Below, one piece after another: positions 34,019 to 42,121 of a DNA stretch of 64,000 nt (within the stretch, counting starts at the first letter, position 1; each line of letters begins with the position of its first letter). The stretch is from NCBI RefSeq assembly GCF_902499115.1, contig NZ_CABVPN010000018.1, positions 1 through 64,000 of the forward strand, written 5' to 3'. The position numbers were made by a program, and so were the translations under genes. The notes below the pieces were generated by a model, which had not been told where the DNA came from, did no database searches, and saw nothing but the letters and a program-made list of their open reading frames with translations. This stretch comes from Burkholderia diffusa (lineage in GTDB: Bacteria > Pseudomonadota > Gammaproteobacteria > Burkholderiales > Burkholderiaceae).

Positions 34019-34056
34019 AAAACGGCATCGACCCGGCCGGTCGATGCCGTTTTTTT
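34019..34056 (+). terminator. Terminator of the hut operon
   Basis: AACGGCATCGACC and GGTCGATGCCGTT form a 13-bp stem, followed by a T-run of seven or more. It lies about 90 bases after the hutG stop. Confidence 0.9.
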
Positions 34057-34080
34057 CGTCTGATCGATGTCGGGATCGAT

Positions 34081-34116
34081 ACCTGAAAATTTGACGCAAT
34101 TTTTAGGTGATATAAG
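34081..34116 (+). promoter_or_regulatory. AT-rich dyad and promoter-like sequence before puuD operon
   Basis: ACCTGAAAAT (34081-34090) and ATTTTTAGGT (34099-34108) form an inverted repeat with one mismatch. TTGACG (34091-34096) and TATAAG (34111-34116) resemble -35 and -10 but are only 14 bases apart. The dyad is strikingly AT-rich for this genome and is a plausible regulator site. The other 540 bases up to puuD (34117-34655) hold no gene that I can support. Confidence 0.5.
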
Positions 34117-34655
34117 CTGAATGTCAGGAAGTCGTCACGCGCGCCGGCCGCGACCGCGTCGATCAGCGCCGCACCGCGCCGGAATCCGCTGCGAAACACT
34201 TGCCGACGTGTCGCCGCGCGGCATTGCCGCCTCCGCTTCATCGCGACACGTGTCCTGTCTTCATCAGTCAGTCGAGTACGATCGTGAAAGCCGCCAGCCC
34301 TTCGATATGCCGGACCCGAAGTCCGTCGGCGGGCGCGTCGCCTCAGGCCGGGCCGATCCGGCATGCTGATCGCGGCACGCGCGCCGCCCTCATACGCGAG
34401 CCTCGTCTCTTCGCTGTGTCCCATTGCAGCCTGCGCCGCTTCAATCTCGTGACCGCGCGCGTCTTCAGCGCGGTGCAGTGCGACGGCAGCGCTTCATTGT
34501 TGCCCTAGCGTCCGTTTCCGCCTTCGCATCGGGTCGCACCGTCCGTTGCCGCGCCGTTCGCGCGGCAGGATCGCGCTTGGGCGCGTGCGGCGCGACCGCG
34601 CGTTGCCATCGTCTCGCGCCCATGCACGCGTCGCATTTTCATCGTGGAGGCGATC

Positions 34656-35462
34656 ATGCGACCGCGCCCGCTCGTAGCCGTCACCGCCGACCGCGTGATG
34701 CGCGGCGCCCATCCGAACCATACGGCCGGCGAGAAGTATCTCGTCGCGCTGGTCGACGGTGCCGGCGCGCTCGCCTTCGTGCTGCCCGCGCTCGGCACGC
34801 GCCAGCCGGTCGACGCGATCGTCGCGTCCATCGACGGGCTGCTGCTGACCGGCAGCTATTCGAACGTCGAGCCGCATCACTACGGTGGCCCGGCGAGCCC
34901 GCCCGACACGCTGCACGATCCTTCGCGCGATGCAACCGCGCTGCCGCTGATCCGCGCGGCGATCGACGCGGGCGTGCCCGTGCTCGCAATCTGCCGCGGT
35001 ATGCAGGAGCTGAACGTCGCGTATGGCGGCACGCTGCATCAGCGGCTGCATGCGAGCGCGGGCTTCCACGATCATCGCGAGCGCGACGGCGATCCGCTCG
35101 AACGGCAGTACGGCCCCGCGCACCGCGTGCAGCTCGCGCCGGGCGGCCTGTTGCAACGGGTCGCGCGCGGCGCGCGCGACGCGATGGTCAATTCGCTGCA
35201 CGACCAGGGCATCGCTCGGCTCGGTGCGGGGCTCGCGGTTGAAGCGAGCGCGCCCGACGGGCTGATCGAGGCCGTCAGCGTGCGCGGCGCGCGCGCGTTC
35301 GCGCTCGGCGTGCAGTGGCATCCCGAATGGCGCTTCGCGGAACAGCCGCTGGCGCGCGACATCTTCGCGGCATTCGGCGCGGCGTGCCGCGCGCGCATGA
35401 CACACCGCATGCACGCGGCCGGCGGCACCGTGCCGTCGCCGGCCGCATCCGACATCGACTGA
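34656..35462 (+). CDS. puuD: Gamma-glutamyl-gamma-aminobutyrate hydrolase (class I glutamine amidotransferase)
   Basis: This 268-residue peptidase C26/PuuD-type amidotransferase frees glutamate from gamma-glutamyl-GABA. Cys113 is the nucleophile in PVLAICRGMQELNVAYGG; the second catalytic block is GVQWHPEWRF near residue 220, with its His. The ATG at 34656 follows GGAGG by five bases, which decides against the in-frame GTG at 34644. It leads an operon with the gamma-glutamylpolyamine synthetase and a transaminase. The exact substrate could be another gamma-glutamyl amine. Confidence 0.88.
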   Translation: MRPRPLVAVTADRVMRGAHPNHTAGEKYLVALVDGAGALAFVLPALGTRQPVDAIVASIDGLLLTGSYSNVEPHHYGGPASPPDTLHDPSRDATALPLIRAAIDAGVPVLAICRGMQELNVAYGGTLHQRLHASAGFHDHRERDGDPLERQYGPAHRVQLAPGGLLQRVARGARDAMVNSLHDQGIARLGAGLAVEASAPDGLIEAVSVRGARAFALGVQWHPEWRFAEQPLARDIFAAFGAACRARMTHRMHAAGGTVPSPAASDID

Positions 35463-35474
35463 ACGAGGCCGATC

Positions 35475-36812
35475 ATGCAACCCGAACTGAGCGAATTCCT
35501 GCGTCAGCACCGCATCACCGAAGTCGAGGCGATCATTCCCGACATGGCCGGCATCGCGCGCGGCAAGATCATTCCGCGCAACAAGTTCGAGTCCGGCGAG
35601 TCGATGCGCCTGCCGCAGGCGGTGATGGTGCAGACCGTCACGGGCGACTATCCGGAAGACGGGTCGCTGACCGGCGTGACCGATCCCGACATGGTGTGCG
35701 TACCCGATCCGTCGACCATCTGCCTGATTCCGTGGGCCGTCGATCCGACCGCGCAGGTGATTCACGACTGCGTGCATTTCGACGGCTCGCCCGTCGAGAT
35801 CTCGCCGCGCTACGTGCTGCGCCGCGTGCTCGACCTGTACAAGGCGAAAGGCTGGAAGCCCGTCGTCGCGCCCGAACTGGAGTTCTATCTGGTCGACATG
35901 AACGCCGACCCGGACCTGCCGTTGCGGCCGCCGGTCGGGCGCACGGGCCGCGCGGAGACGGGCCGTCAGTCGTATTCGATCGAGGCGGTCAACGAGTTCG
36001 ATCCGCTGTTCGAGGACATCTACGAATACTGCGAGATGCAGGGCCTCGACATCGAGACGCTGATCCACGAAGTCGGCGCCGCGCAGATGGAGATCAACTT
36101 CGTGCACGGCGACGCGCTGTCGCTCGCCGACCAGGTGTTCCTGTTCAAGCGCACGGTGCGCGAGGCGGCGTTGCGCCACAACATGTACGCGACGTTCATG
36201 GCCAAGCCGATGGAGGGCGAGCCGGGCTCCGCGATGCATATCCACCAGAGCCTTGCCGATGCGCGCACCGGCCACAACCTGTTCGCCGACGAGGGCGGCG
36301 TCGTATCGCCGATGTTCCACAGCTATCTCGCGGGGCTGCAGAAGTACACGCCCGCGCTGATGCCGATCTTCGCGCCGTACATCAACTCGTACCGCCGACT
36401 GTCGCGCTTCATGGCCGCGCCGATCAACGTGCAGTGGGGCTACGACAATCGCACGGTCGGCTTCCGCATCCCGCAGTCGACGCCGGTCGCGCGGCGCATC
36501 GAAAACCGGATTCCGGGCGTCGACTGCAACCCGTACCTCGCATTCGCGGCGACGCTCGCGGCCGGGTATCTCGGTCTCACGCAGCAGCTCGCGCCGACCG
36601 AACCGATCGCGTCCGACGGCTACGACCTGCCGTACCAGCTGCCCCGCAATCTCGAGGAGGGCATCTCGCTGATGGCCGCGTGCACGCCGCTTGCCGACAT
36701 TCTCGGCAACAAGTTCGTGAAGGCGTACCTGGCGCTGAAGGAAACCGAATACGAAGCGTTCTTCCGCGTGATCAGTTCGTGGGAACGCCGTCATCTCCTG
36801 CTGCACGTGTGA
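35475..36812 (+). CDS. puuA: Glutamine synthetase family: gamma-glutamylpolyamine synthetase
   Basis: This 445-residue ATP-dependent ligase of the glutamine synthetase superfamily couples glutamate to an amine such as putrescine, making gamma-glutamylputrescine. Landmarks are VAPELEFYLVDMN near residue 132, EVGAAQMEINFVHGDAL near 200, ATFMAKPMEGEPGSAMHIHQSL near 235 and NRIPGVDCNPYLAFAATLA near 343. It lacks the NLYDL adenylation-site tyrosine seen in GlnA at 60195, as expected for the PuuA branch. It lies 12 bases after puuD. Confidence 0.86.
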   Translation: MQPELSEFLRQHRITEVEAIIPDMAGIARGKIIPRNKFESGESMRLPQAVMVQTVTGDYPEDGSLTGVTDPDMVCVPDPSTICLIPWAVDPTAQVIHDCVHFDGSPVEISPRYVLRRVLDLYKAKGWKPVVAPELEFYLVDMNADPDLPLRPPVGRTGRAETGRQSYSIEAVNEFDPLFEDIYEYCEMQGLDIETLIHEVGAAQMEINFVHGDALSLADQVFLFKRTVREAALRHNMYATFMAKPMEGEPGSAMHIHQSLADARTGHNLFADEGGVVSPMFHSYLAGLQKYTPALMPIFAPYINSYRRLSRFMAAPINVQWGYDNRTVGFRIPQSTPVARRIENRIPGVDCNPYLAFAATLAAGYLGLTQQLAPTEPIASDGYDLPYQLPRNLEEGISLMAACTPLADILGNKFVKAYLALKETEYEAFFRVISSWERRHLLLHV

Positions 36813-36840
36813 GCGTGCGGCATCGACCAGCGGAGGCAAC

Positions 36841-38235
36841 ATGACAGAACGCAGCGAAGCCGTCGCCGCACCCTCGACCGCCGAATACCGCGCGCTCGAC
36901 GCCGCGCACCACATCCACCCGTTCTCGGACATGGGCGCACTCAACCGCGCGGGCAGCCGCGTGATCGTGAAGGCCGACGGCGTCTATCTGTGGGACTCGG
37001 ACGGCAACAAGGTCATCGACGGGATGGCCGGCCTCTGGTGCGTCAACGTCGGCTACGGCCGCAAGGAACTCGCCGACGCCGCGTATCGCCAGCTCCAGGA
37101 ACTGCCGTTCTACAACACGTTCTTCAAGACGACGCACCCGCCGGTGATCGAGCTTTCCGCGATGCTCGCGGAAGTGACGCCCGCTGGTTTCAACCACTTC
37201 TTCTATTGCAACAGCGGCTCGGAAGGCAACGACACCGTGCTGCGCCTCGTGCATCAGTACTGGCGCGTGCAGGGCAAGCCGCAGAAGAAATACGTGATCT
37301 CGCGCAAGAACGGCTACCACGGCTCGACGATCGCGGGCGGCACGCTCGGCGGGATGGGCTACATGCACGAGCAGATGCCGTCGAAGGTCGAGCACATCGT
37401 GCACATCGACCAGCCGTATTTCTTCGGCGAAGCGCAGGCCGGCGAGACGCCCGAGGCATTCGGCCTCGCACGCGCGCAGCAGCTCGAGGCGAAGATCCTC
37501 GAACTCGGCGCGGAGAACGTCGCGGCGTTCATCGGCGAGCCGTTCCAGGGCGCGGGCGGCGTGATCTTCCCGCCGTCGACGTACTGGCCGGAAATCCAGC
37601 GGATCTGCCGCAAGTACGACATCCTGCTCGTCGCCGACGAAGTGATCGGCGGCTTCGGCCGCACCGGCGAATGGTTCGCGCATCAGCACTTCGGCTTCGA
37701 GCCGGACCTGATCACGATGGCCAAGGGCCTGACGTCGGGTTACGTGCCGATGGGCGCGGTGGGCATCCACGAACGCATCGCGCGCCCGATCATCGACAAC
37801 GGCGAATTCAATCACGGCCTCACGTACTCGGGCCATCCGGTCGCGGCGGCGGTGGCGGTCGCGAACCTGAAGCTGCTGCGCGACGAAGGGATCGTCGAGC
37901 GCGTCAAGCGTGACATCGGGCCGTATTTCCAGCGTCGGCTGCGGGAAGCGCTCGGCGATCATCCGATCGTCGGCGAGATCGCGGGGGTGGGGCTGGTCGC
38001 GGGTGTCCAGCTCGCGCGCGATCGTGAGCGGCGCGAGCGGTTCGACGCCAGCGTCGACGTCGGCACGATCTGCCGGGACTTCTGCTTCAACGGCAATCTG
38101 ATCATGCGTGCGACCGGCGACCGGATGCTGCTGTCGCCGCCGCTCGTGATCCGGGAGGCGGAGGTCGACGAAATCGTCGACAAGGCGAAGCGCGCGTTCG
38201 ATGCGACGGCGCAGCGGGTGAGGCGGGCAGGGTAG
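36841..38235 (+). CDS. PLP-dependent class III aminotransferase (polyamine type)
   Basis: This 464-residue fold-type I transaminase has the pyridoxal phosphate lysine in DLITMAKGLTSGYVPMGAV (near residue 299), an FYCNSGSEGNDTVLRLV segment near 121, and DEVIGGFGRTGEWF near 266. It resembles SpuC-type putrescine/polyamine:pyruvate aminotransferases. It would oxidise a free or gamma-glutamylated diamine to the aldehyde. It is the third gene of the puuD-puuA unit. Beta-alanine:pyruvate transaminase is a close alternative name. Confidence 0.85.
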   Translation: MTERSEAVAAPSTAEYRALDAAHHIHPFSDMGALNRAGSRVIVKADGVYLWDSDGNKVIDGMAGLWCVNVGYGRKELADAAYRQLQELPFYNTFFKTTHPPVIELSAMLAEVTPAGFNHFFYCNSGSEGNDTVLRLVHQYWRVQGKPQKKYVISRKNGYHGSTIAGGTLGGMGYMHEQMPSKVEHIVHIDQPYFFGEAQAGETPEAFGLARAQQLEAKILELGAENVAAFIGEPFQGAGGVIFPPSTYWPEIQRICRKYDILLVADEVIGGFGRTGEWFAHQHFGFEPDLITMAKGLTSGYVPMGAVGIHERIARPIIDNGEFNHGLTYSGHPVAAAVAVANLKLLRDEGIVERVKRDIGPYFQRRLREALGDHPIVGEIAGVGLVAGVQLARDRERRERFDASVDVGTICRDFCFNGNLIMRATGDRMLLSPPLVIREAEVDEIVDKAKRAFDATAQRVRRAG

Positions 38236-38355
38236 TCAGTCGTCGCGACGCTTCGATTGCATGTGGCCGAAGCGTCGCTGCCCGTCGAACTTGTTCGCGA
38301 GCGCAAGGAAGCGTGCAGGGGAGGCGCGCCGCAGCAGAAAGGCGGGCGCAAAACG

Positions 38356-38388
38356 AAAAGGGCCTGCGTCGTGAGACGCAGGCCCTTG
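38356..38388 (-). terminator. Terminator of tRNA-Val
   Basis: AAGGGCCTGCGTC and GACGCAGGCCCTT form a 13-bp stem with a 4-base loop. On the minus strand the hairpin is followed by a TTTTCGTTTT tract, so it ends transcription from the tRNA gene. Confidence 0.85.
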
Positions 38389-38395
38389 AATTCTT

Positions 38396-38470
38396 TGGTG
38401 GGCGGTACTGGGATCGAACCAGTGACCCCTGCCGTGTGAAGGCAGTGCTCTACCGCTGAGCTAACCGCCC
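38396..38470 (-). tRNA. tRNA-Val (anticodon CAC)
   Basis: The reverse strand gives a class I tRNA with acceptor GGGCGGT, D-arm GCTCAGCGGTAGAGC, anticodon stem CTGCC/GGCAG and loop TTCACAC (anticodon CAC, reading GUG). The T-arm is CTGGTTCGATCCCAG, and CCA is encoded. The length is 75 bases. The fold is complete. Confidence 0.96.
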
Positions 38471-38553
38471 AAAGAAGCTGAAATTATGTCAGAGCTTTTC
38501 GGGTTCGTAAAGCACTTTCTTCAAATATTTTTCAGGCCGGTGCAAACAGTTCG

Positions 38554-39036
38554 TCAGCCGGCCGTCGACGGCTCGACGAGATCGAGGATCGAGCCGTCGC
38601 GCTTGAGTGTCGCGAGCACGATGCTCGAATTGATCGACATCACACCTGTCGCGCGGTGCAGGCGGTTGATCACGAAGTCGGAGTAGTGGTCGAGGTCGCG
38701 CGTCCGAACCGTCAGCACGTAGTTCGAGCCGCCCGTCACGATCTGCGCGGCGATGACTTCCGGCCACTCCTGGATCGCCTCCACGAACCGGTCGTGCCAT
38801 TCGGGTACGTCCGGCCGCATCGACACATGCACGAGCGCCTCGAATGCGACGCCGACCTTCTTCGGCTCGATCGTGCAGCGGTAGCCCGAAATGACGCCGC
38901 GTTCCTCGAGCAACTTCACGCGCCGCAGGCACGCCGACGGCGACAGCGCGACCGCGTTCGCGAGGTCCTGATTGCTGATGCGTCCGTCCCGCTCGAGATG
39001 CCGCAGGATCCGCATGTCGGTTCGATCCAGATTCAT
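38554..39036 (-). CDS. Lrp/AsnC family transcriptional regulator
   Basis: This 160-residue feast/famine regulator has an N-terminal helix-turn-helix (about residues 3-62: RTDMRILRHLERDGRISNQDLA then SPSACLRRVKLLEE) and a C-terminal RAM ligand/oligomer domain (about 70-150). The start MNLDRTDMR at 39036 lies 191 bp from the divergent aminotransferase at 39228, which it most likely controls in response to an amino acid. Which amino acid is unknown. Confidence 0.9.
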   Translation of the reverse strand: MNLDRTDMRILRHLERDGRISNQDLANAVALSPSACLRRVKLLEERGVISGYRCTIEPKKVGVAFEALVHVSMRPDVPEWHDRFVEAIQEWPEVIAAQIVTGGSNYVLTVRTRDLDHYSDFVINRLHRATGVMSINSSIVLATLKRDGSILDLVEPSTAG

Positions 39037-39227
39037 TTCGCAGAATCCCGTAACTTTTGAGATGACAAGCGCAGACTCTACTGAAAAGGCGGCGATTCGT
39101 CATCGAAAAGTGAAGCTCATTCTATTTCGTCCTCGATAACATGCGCCCCATGCCTCGACCGCACGGCCTGACGCGCTGTCACGCCGCCGGCCGTATCGCC
39201 GCCTTCAACTCCTACCGTCATTGCGTC

Positions 39228-40442
39228 ATGTACGAACACATTCCCGCCTATCCGGGCGACCCGATCCTGTCGCTGTTCCAGGCGTTCCAGCAGGATGCCC
39301 ATCCGCACAAGGTCAACCTCAGCATCGGTCTCTACTACGACGACGCGGGCCGCATCCCCGTGCTGGAGAGCACGCGTCTCGCGGCCGAGCGCGTGCGCGA
39401 AGCTGGTGCGCCGCATACCTACCTGCCGATGGAAGGGCTTGCCGCGTATCGGCAGGGCGTGCAGCACCTCGTGTTCGGCGCCGACTGCGCGGCGCTCGCG
39501 CAAGGGCGCGTCGCGACGCTGCAGACGCTCGGCGGCTCGGGCGCGCTGCGGCTCGGCGCGGAATTCGTGAAGCGCTATTTCCCCGACAGCGCGATCTGGG
39601 TCAGCGATCCGACGTGGGACAACCATCGCGTGATCTTCGCGGCGGCCGGCCTCGACGTGCACACGTATCCGTATTACGACGCAGCGCGCAACGACCTGCG
39701 CGTCGACGCGATGCTCGCGGCGCTCGACGCGCTGCCCGCGCGCAGCATCGTGCTGCTGCAGCCGTGCTGCCACAACCCGACGGGCCTCGATCTCGGCCGC
39801 GACGCGTGGAACGGGGTGATCGATGTGCTCGCGCGCCGCGGACTGATTCCGTTCCTCGACATGGCGTACCAGGGCTTCGGCGACGGGCTCGACGACGACG
39901 CATGGGCCGTGCGCGCGATCGTCGAGGCGGGACTGCCGGCGATCGTCAGCAACTCGTTCTCGAAGAACTTCTCGCTGTACGGCGAGCGCGTCGGGGGGCT
40001 GTCGATCGTCTGCGCGAGCGCGGACGAAGCGGCGACGGTGCTGAGCCAGTTGCAGGCCGGCGTGCGCCGCACCTATTCGAGCCCGCCGCTGTTCGGCGCG
40101 CAGCTCGTGTCGGTCGTGCTGAACGACGACGTCCTGCGTGCGTGCTGGGAAGACGAGGTGGCCCAGGTGCGCACGCGCATCAAGCGGATGCGCGGCGCGC
40201 TGAAGGCGCGGCTCGACGCGCGCCTGCCGGCGCCCGCGTTCGATGCGCTCGTCACGCAGCGCGGCATGTTCAGCTACACGGGCATCGCCGCGAGCGACGT
40301 GGACCGGCTGCGCGCGTCACACGGCGTCTACTTGCTGCGCTCGGGCCGCATGTGCATCGCGGGCCTGAACGACGCGAACGTCGACCACGTCGCGAACGCG
40401 ATCGCCGACGTGCTCGGCGGCACGTCGCGCCAGGCCGCTTGA
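39228..40442 (+). CDS. Aromatic/aspartate-type aminotransferase (class I)
   Basis: This 404-residue PLP enzyme resembles AspC/TyrB. Landmarks are IGLYYDDAGRIPVLES near residue 30, QTLGGSGALRLGAEF near 103, QPCCHNPTGLDL near 180 and the PLP-lysine segment SNSFSKNFSLYGERVGGLS near 240. It exchanges amino groups between an aromatic or acidic amino acid and 2-oxoglutarate. The ATG at 39228 (MYEHIPAYPGDPIL) matches the normal family start; an in-frame ATG at 39141 is rejected. It is followed 30 bases later by a RidA gene and divergent from an Lrp-type regulator. Confidence 0.9.
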   Translation: MYEHIPAYPGDPILSLFQAFQQDAHPHKVNLSIGLYYDDAGRIPVLESTRLAAERVREAGAPHTYLPMEGLAAYRQGVQHLVFGADCAALAQGRVATLQTLGGSGALRLGAEFVKRYFPDSAIWVSDPTWDNHRVIFAAAGLDVHTYPYYDAARNDLRVDAMLAALDALPARSIVLLQPCCHNPTGLDLGRDAWNGVIDVLARRGLIPFLDMAYQGFGDGLDDDAWAVRAIVEAGLPAIVSNSFSKNFSLYGERVGGLSIVCASADEAATVLSQLQAGVRRTYSSPPLFGAQLVSVVLNDDVLRACWEDEVAQVRTRIKRMRGALKARLDARLPAPAFDALVTQRGMFSYTGIAASDVDRLRASHGVYLLRSGRMCIAGLNDANVDHVANAIADVLGGTSRQAA

Positions 40443-40472
40443 GCGGCCGATCCCGAACCGAAGGAGGACACG

Positions 40473-40859
40473 ATGGCAGACACCATCCCGGTCGACTTGC
40501 CCCAGCTCGCGCAGCCGTTCTCGTGGGCGACCCGCGCAGGCGGGCTGATGTTTACCGGCCATGGGCCGGTCGATGCGTCCGGCGCGATCGCCGGCGACAC
40601 GATGGCCGAGCAGGCGCGCATCACGCTCGGCAATCTCGCGAAGGCCGTCGCGGCGGCGGGCGCGACGATGGACGACGTCGCGCAGGTGCTCGTCTACCTG
40701 TCCGACGTGAAGGCGATGCCCGAATTCGATGCCGAATACCGGCGTCATTTCCGCGAGCCGTATCCGAACCGCACGTGCGTGGGCGTGCAGGGCTTCGCGC
40801 ACCCTGACATGCGCGTCGAACTCGTCGCGTATGTCGCGCTGCCGGCGGCACGCGGCTAG
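40473..40859 (+). CDS. RidA family protein
   Basis: This 128-residue protein of the YjgF/RidA fold has QPFSWATRAGGLMFTGHGPVDASG (about residues 12-35), NLAKAVAAAGATMDDVAQVLVYLSD and a C-terminal RTCVGVQGFAHPDMRVELVAYVAL. RidA proteins hydrolyse reactive enamine/imine intermediates released by PLP enzymes, and the upstream aminotransferase is a natural partner. A GGAGG site precedes ATG 40473. The terminal Arg seen in active RidA members lies in the RTCVGV segment (position about 107). Confidence 0.88.
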   Translation: MADTIPVDLPQLAQPFSWATRAGGLMFTGHGPVDASGAIAGDTMAEQARITLGNLAKAVAAAGATMDDVAQVLVYLSDVKAMPEFDAEYRRHFREPYPNRTCVGVQGFAHPDMRVELVAYVALPAARG

Positions 40860-40912
40860 CCGGCACACGACTTCGCGACGATTGCAGCACCCACGATTAC
40901 CGACAAGCACCA

Positions 40913-40920
40913 CCCCCCCC
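40913..40920 (+). repeat. C8 homopolymer upstream of porin gene
   Basis: Eight cytosines in a row lie 41 bases before the porin start at 40962. Long homopolymers are scarce in this kind of genome, and such a tract near a surface-protein promoter could slip. No promoter was firmly placed. Confidence 0.5.
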
Positions 40921-40961
40921 GACAAACATCAAATATTCAGACAAGGATGGAGACGAAGAAG

Positions 40962-42029
40962 ATGAGTATCACTCGATTCGCACTACCGACGATAGCGGGC
41001 CTGCTCGCCGCAAGCGGCGCGATGGCGCAGAGCAGCGTGACGCTGTACGGCATCGTCGATCAGAGCATTCGCTACACGACGCATGCGAACGCGTCGAACG
41101 ACGCGAGCGTTCAGATGACCAACGGCGCGATCACCAACAGCCGCTGGGGCCTGAAGGGCAGCGAAGCGCTCGGCGGCGGGCTGAAGGCGATCTTCCAGCT
41201 CGAGAGCGGCTTCGAGCCGCAGAACGGGCAACTCGACGGCGCGCTGTTCGGCCGCTATGCGTATGTCGGCCTGGCGAGCGACTGGGGCACCGTGAGGCTC
41301 GGCCGGCAGGCGACCGAGGCGTTCAACCTGTTCGGCGATCTCGATCCGCTGACGGTCGGCAACTACACGGCCAACATGTGGCCGTACTTCCTCACGCAGG
41401 GCCGTGCGAGCAACGTGGTCAGCTACGACGGCATGTTCGGCGGGCTGAACGTCGGCGCGAGTTACGGCTTCGGCGGCGTCGCGGGCAGCCTCGGCGCGAA
41501 TGCGTACTGGGGTACGCACGTGTCGTACACGCTCGGCGGGCTCATGGTCGGCGCGACCTACCAGCAGGTGCGCGACCTGAACAGCCGTGCGCAGCAGGCA
41601 TGGGGCGCGGGCGCGCGCTACGCGTTCGGCGCGGCGACGCTGTACGCGGGCTATCTCGGCGGCATCGATCGCACGGGCATGCTCGACCGGCAACTGCTGA
41701 ACGCGCCGGGCCGCGACGTGACCTACGGTTCGTTCGCAGACAATCCGCGCCGCGACGCGATCTTCTATACCGGTGCGAGCGTGAAGGTCACGCCAGCGGT
41801 GTCGGTGACCGGCGTCGCGTACTACGACGACATCCGCAACGTCAACGGCATCGCAGGTAACGGCGGCAAGCGCTATACGGGCGTGCTCGAGGCCGAGTAC
41901 GCTCTGTCGAAGGCAACGCAGGTCTACGCGACGGTCGACTACAACCGCGTGACCGGCGGCGCGTTCACCGAAATGCCCGGACGCGGCAACCAGACGGGTA
42001 TCGCGGCCGGCTTGCGCCACATGTTCTGA
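40962..42029 (+). CDS. Gram-negative porin (Burkholderia OmpC-like)
   Basis: This 355-residue outer-membrane porin of the Porin_4 type has a signal peptide, MSITRFALPTIAGLLAASG, followed by AMA and cleavage before QSSVTLYGIVD, the classic porin N-terminus. The body has alternating beta-strands with NSRWGLKGSEALGGGLKAIF near residue 60, a loop-3-like region RQATEAFNLFGDL, and ends RHMF with the terminal Phe that directs outer-membrane insertion. The ATG 40962 with GGAG is chosen; ATG 40947 is an in-frame alternative that adds five residues. It probably lets small amino acids or amines pass. Confidence 0.92.
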   Translation: MSITRFALPTIAGLLAASGAMAQSSVTLYGIVDQSIRYTTHANASNDASVQMTNGAITNSRWGLKGSEALGGGLKAIFQLESGFEPQNGQLDGALFGRYAYVGLASDWGTVRLGRQATEAFNLFGDLDPLTVGNYTANMWPYFLTQGRASNVVSYDGMFGGLNVGASYGFGGVAGSLGANAYWGTHVSYTLGGLMVGATYQQVRDLNSRAQQAWGAGARYAFGAATLYAGYLGGIDRTGMLDRQLLNAPGRDVTYGSFADNPRRDAIFYTGASVKVTPAVSVTGVAYYDDIRNVNGIAGNGGKRYTGVLEAEYALSKATQVYATVDYNRVTGGAFTEMPGRGNQTGIAAGLRHMF

Positions 42030-42121
42030 GCACGCGGCGCGCGGTGGCCGGTGCGGTCCGGCACCGGTCCGTGCGCCGTCGACGTTTCGACCGGACACAC
42101 GCTTTCGAACGAGGTCATTCG

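Noticed and set aside
33932..34655. A hidden gene or riboswitch before puuD
   Set aside because: Short frames exist but have no recognisable motif or ribosome binding site, and I could not fold a known riboswitch class from sequence alone.
34494..36944. An 816-codon minus-strand frame over puuD-puuA
   Set aside because: Same antisense effect; low-complexity Arg-rich product and no ribosome binding site, with recognised genes on the other strand.
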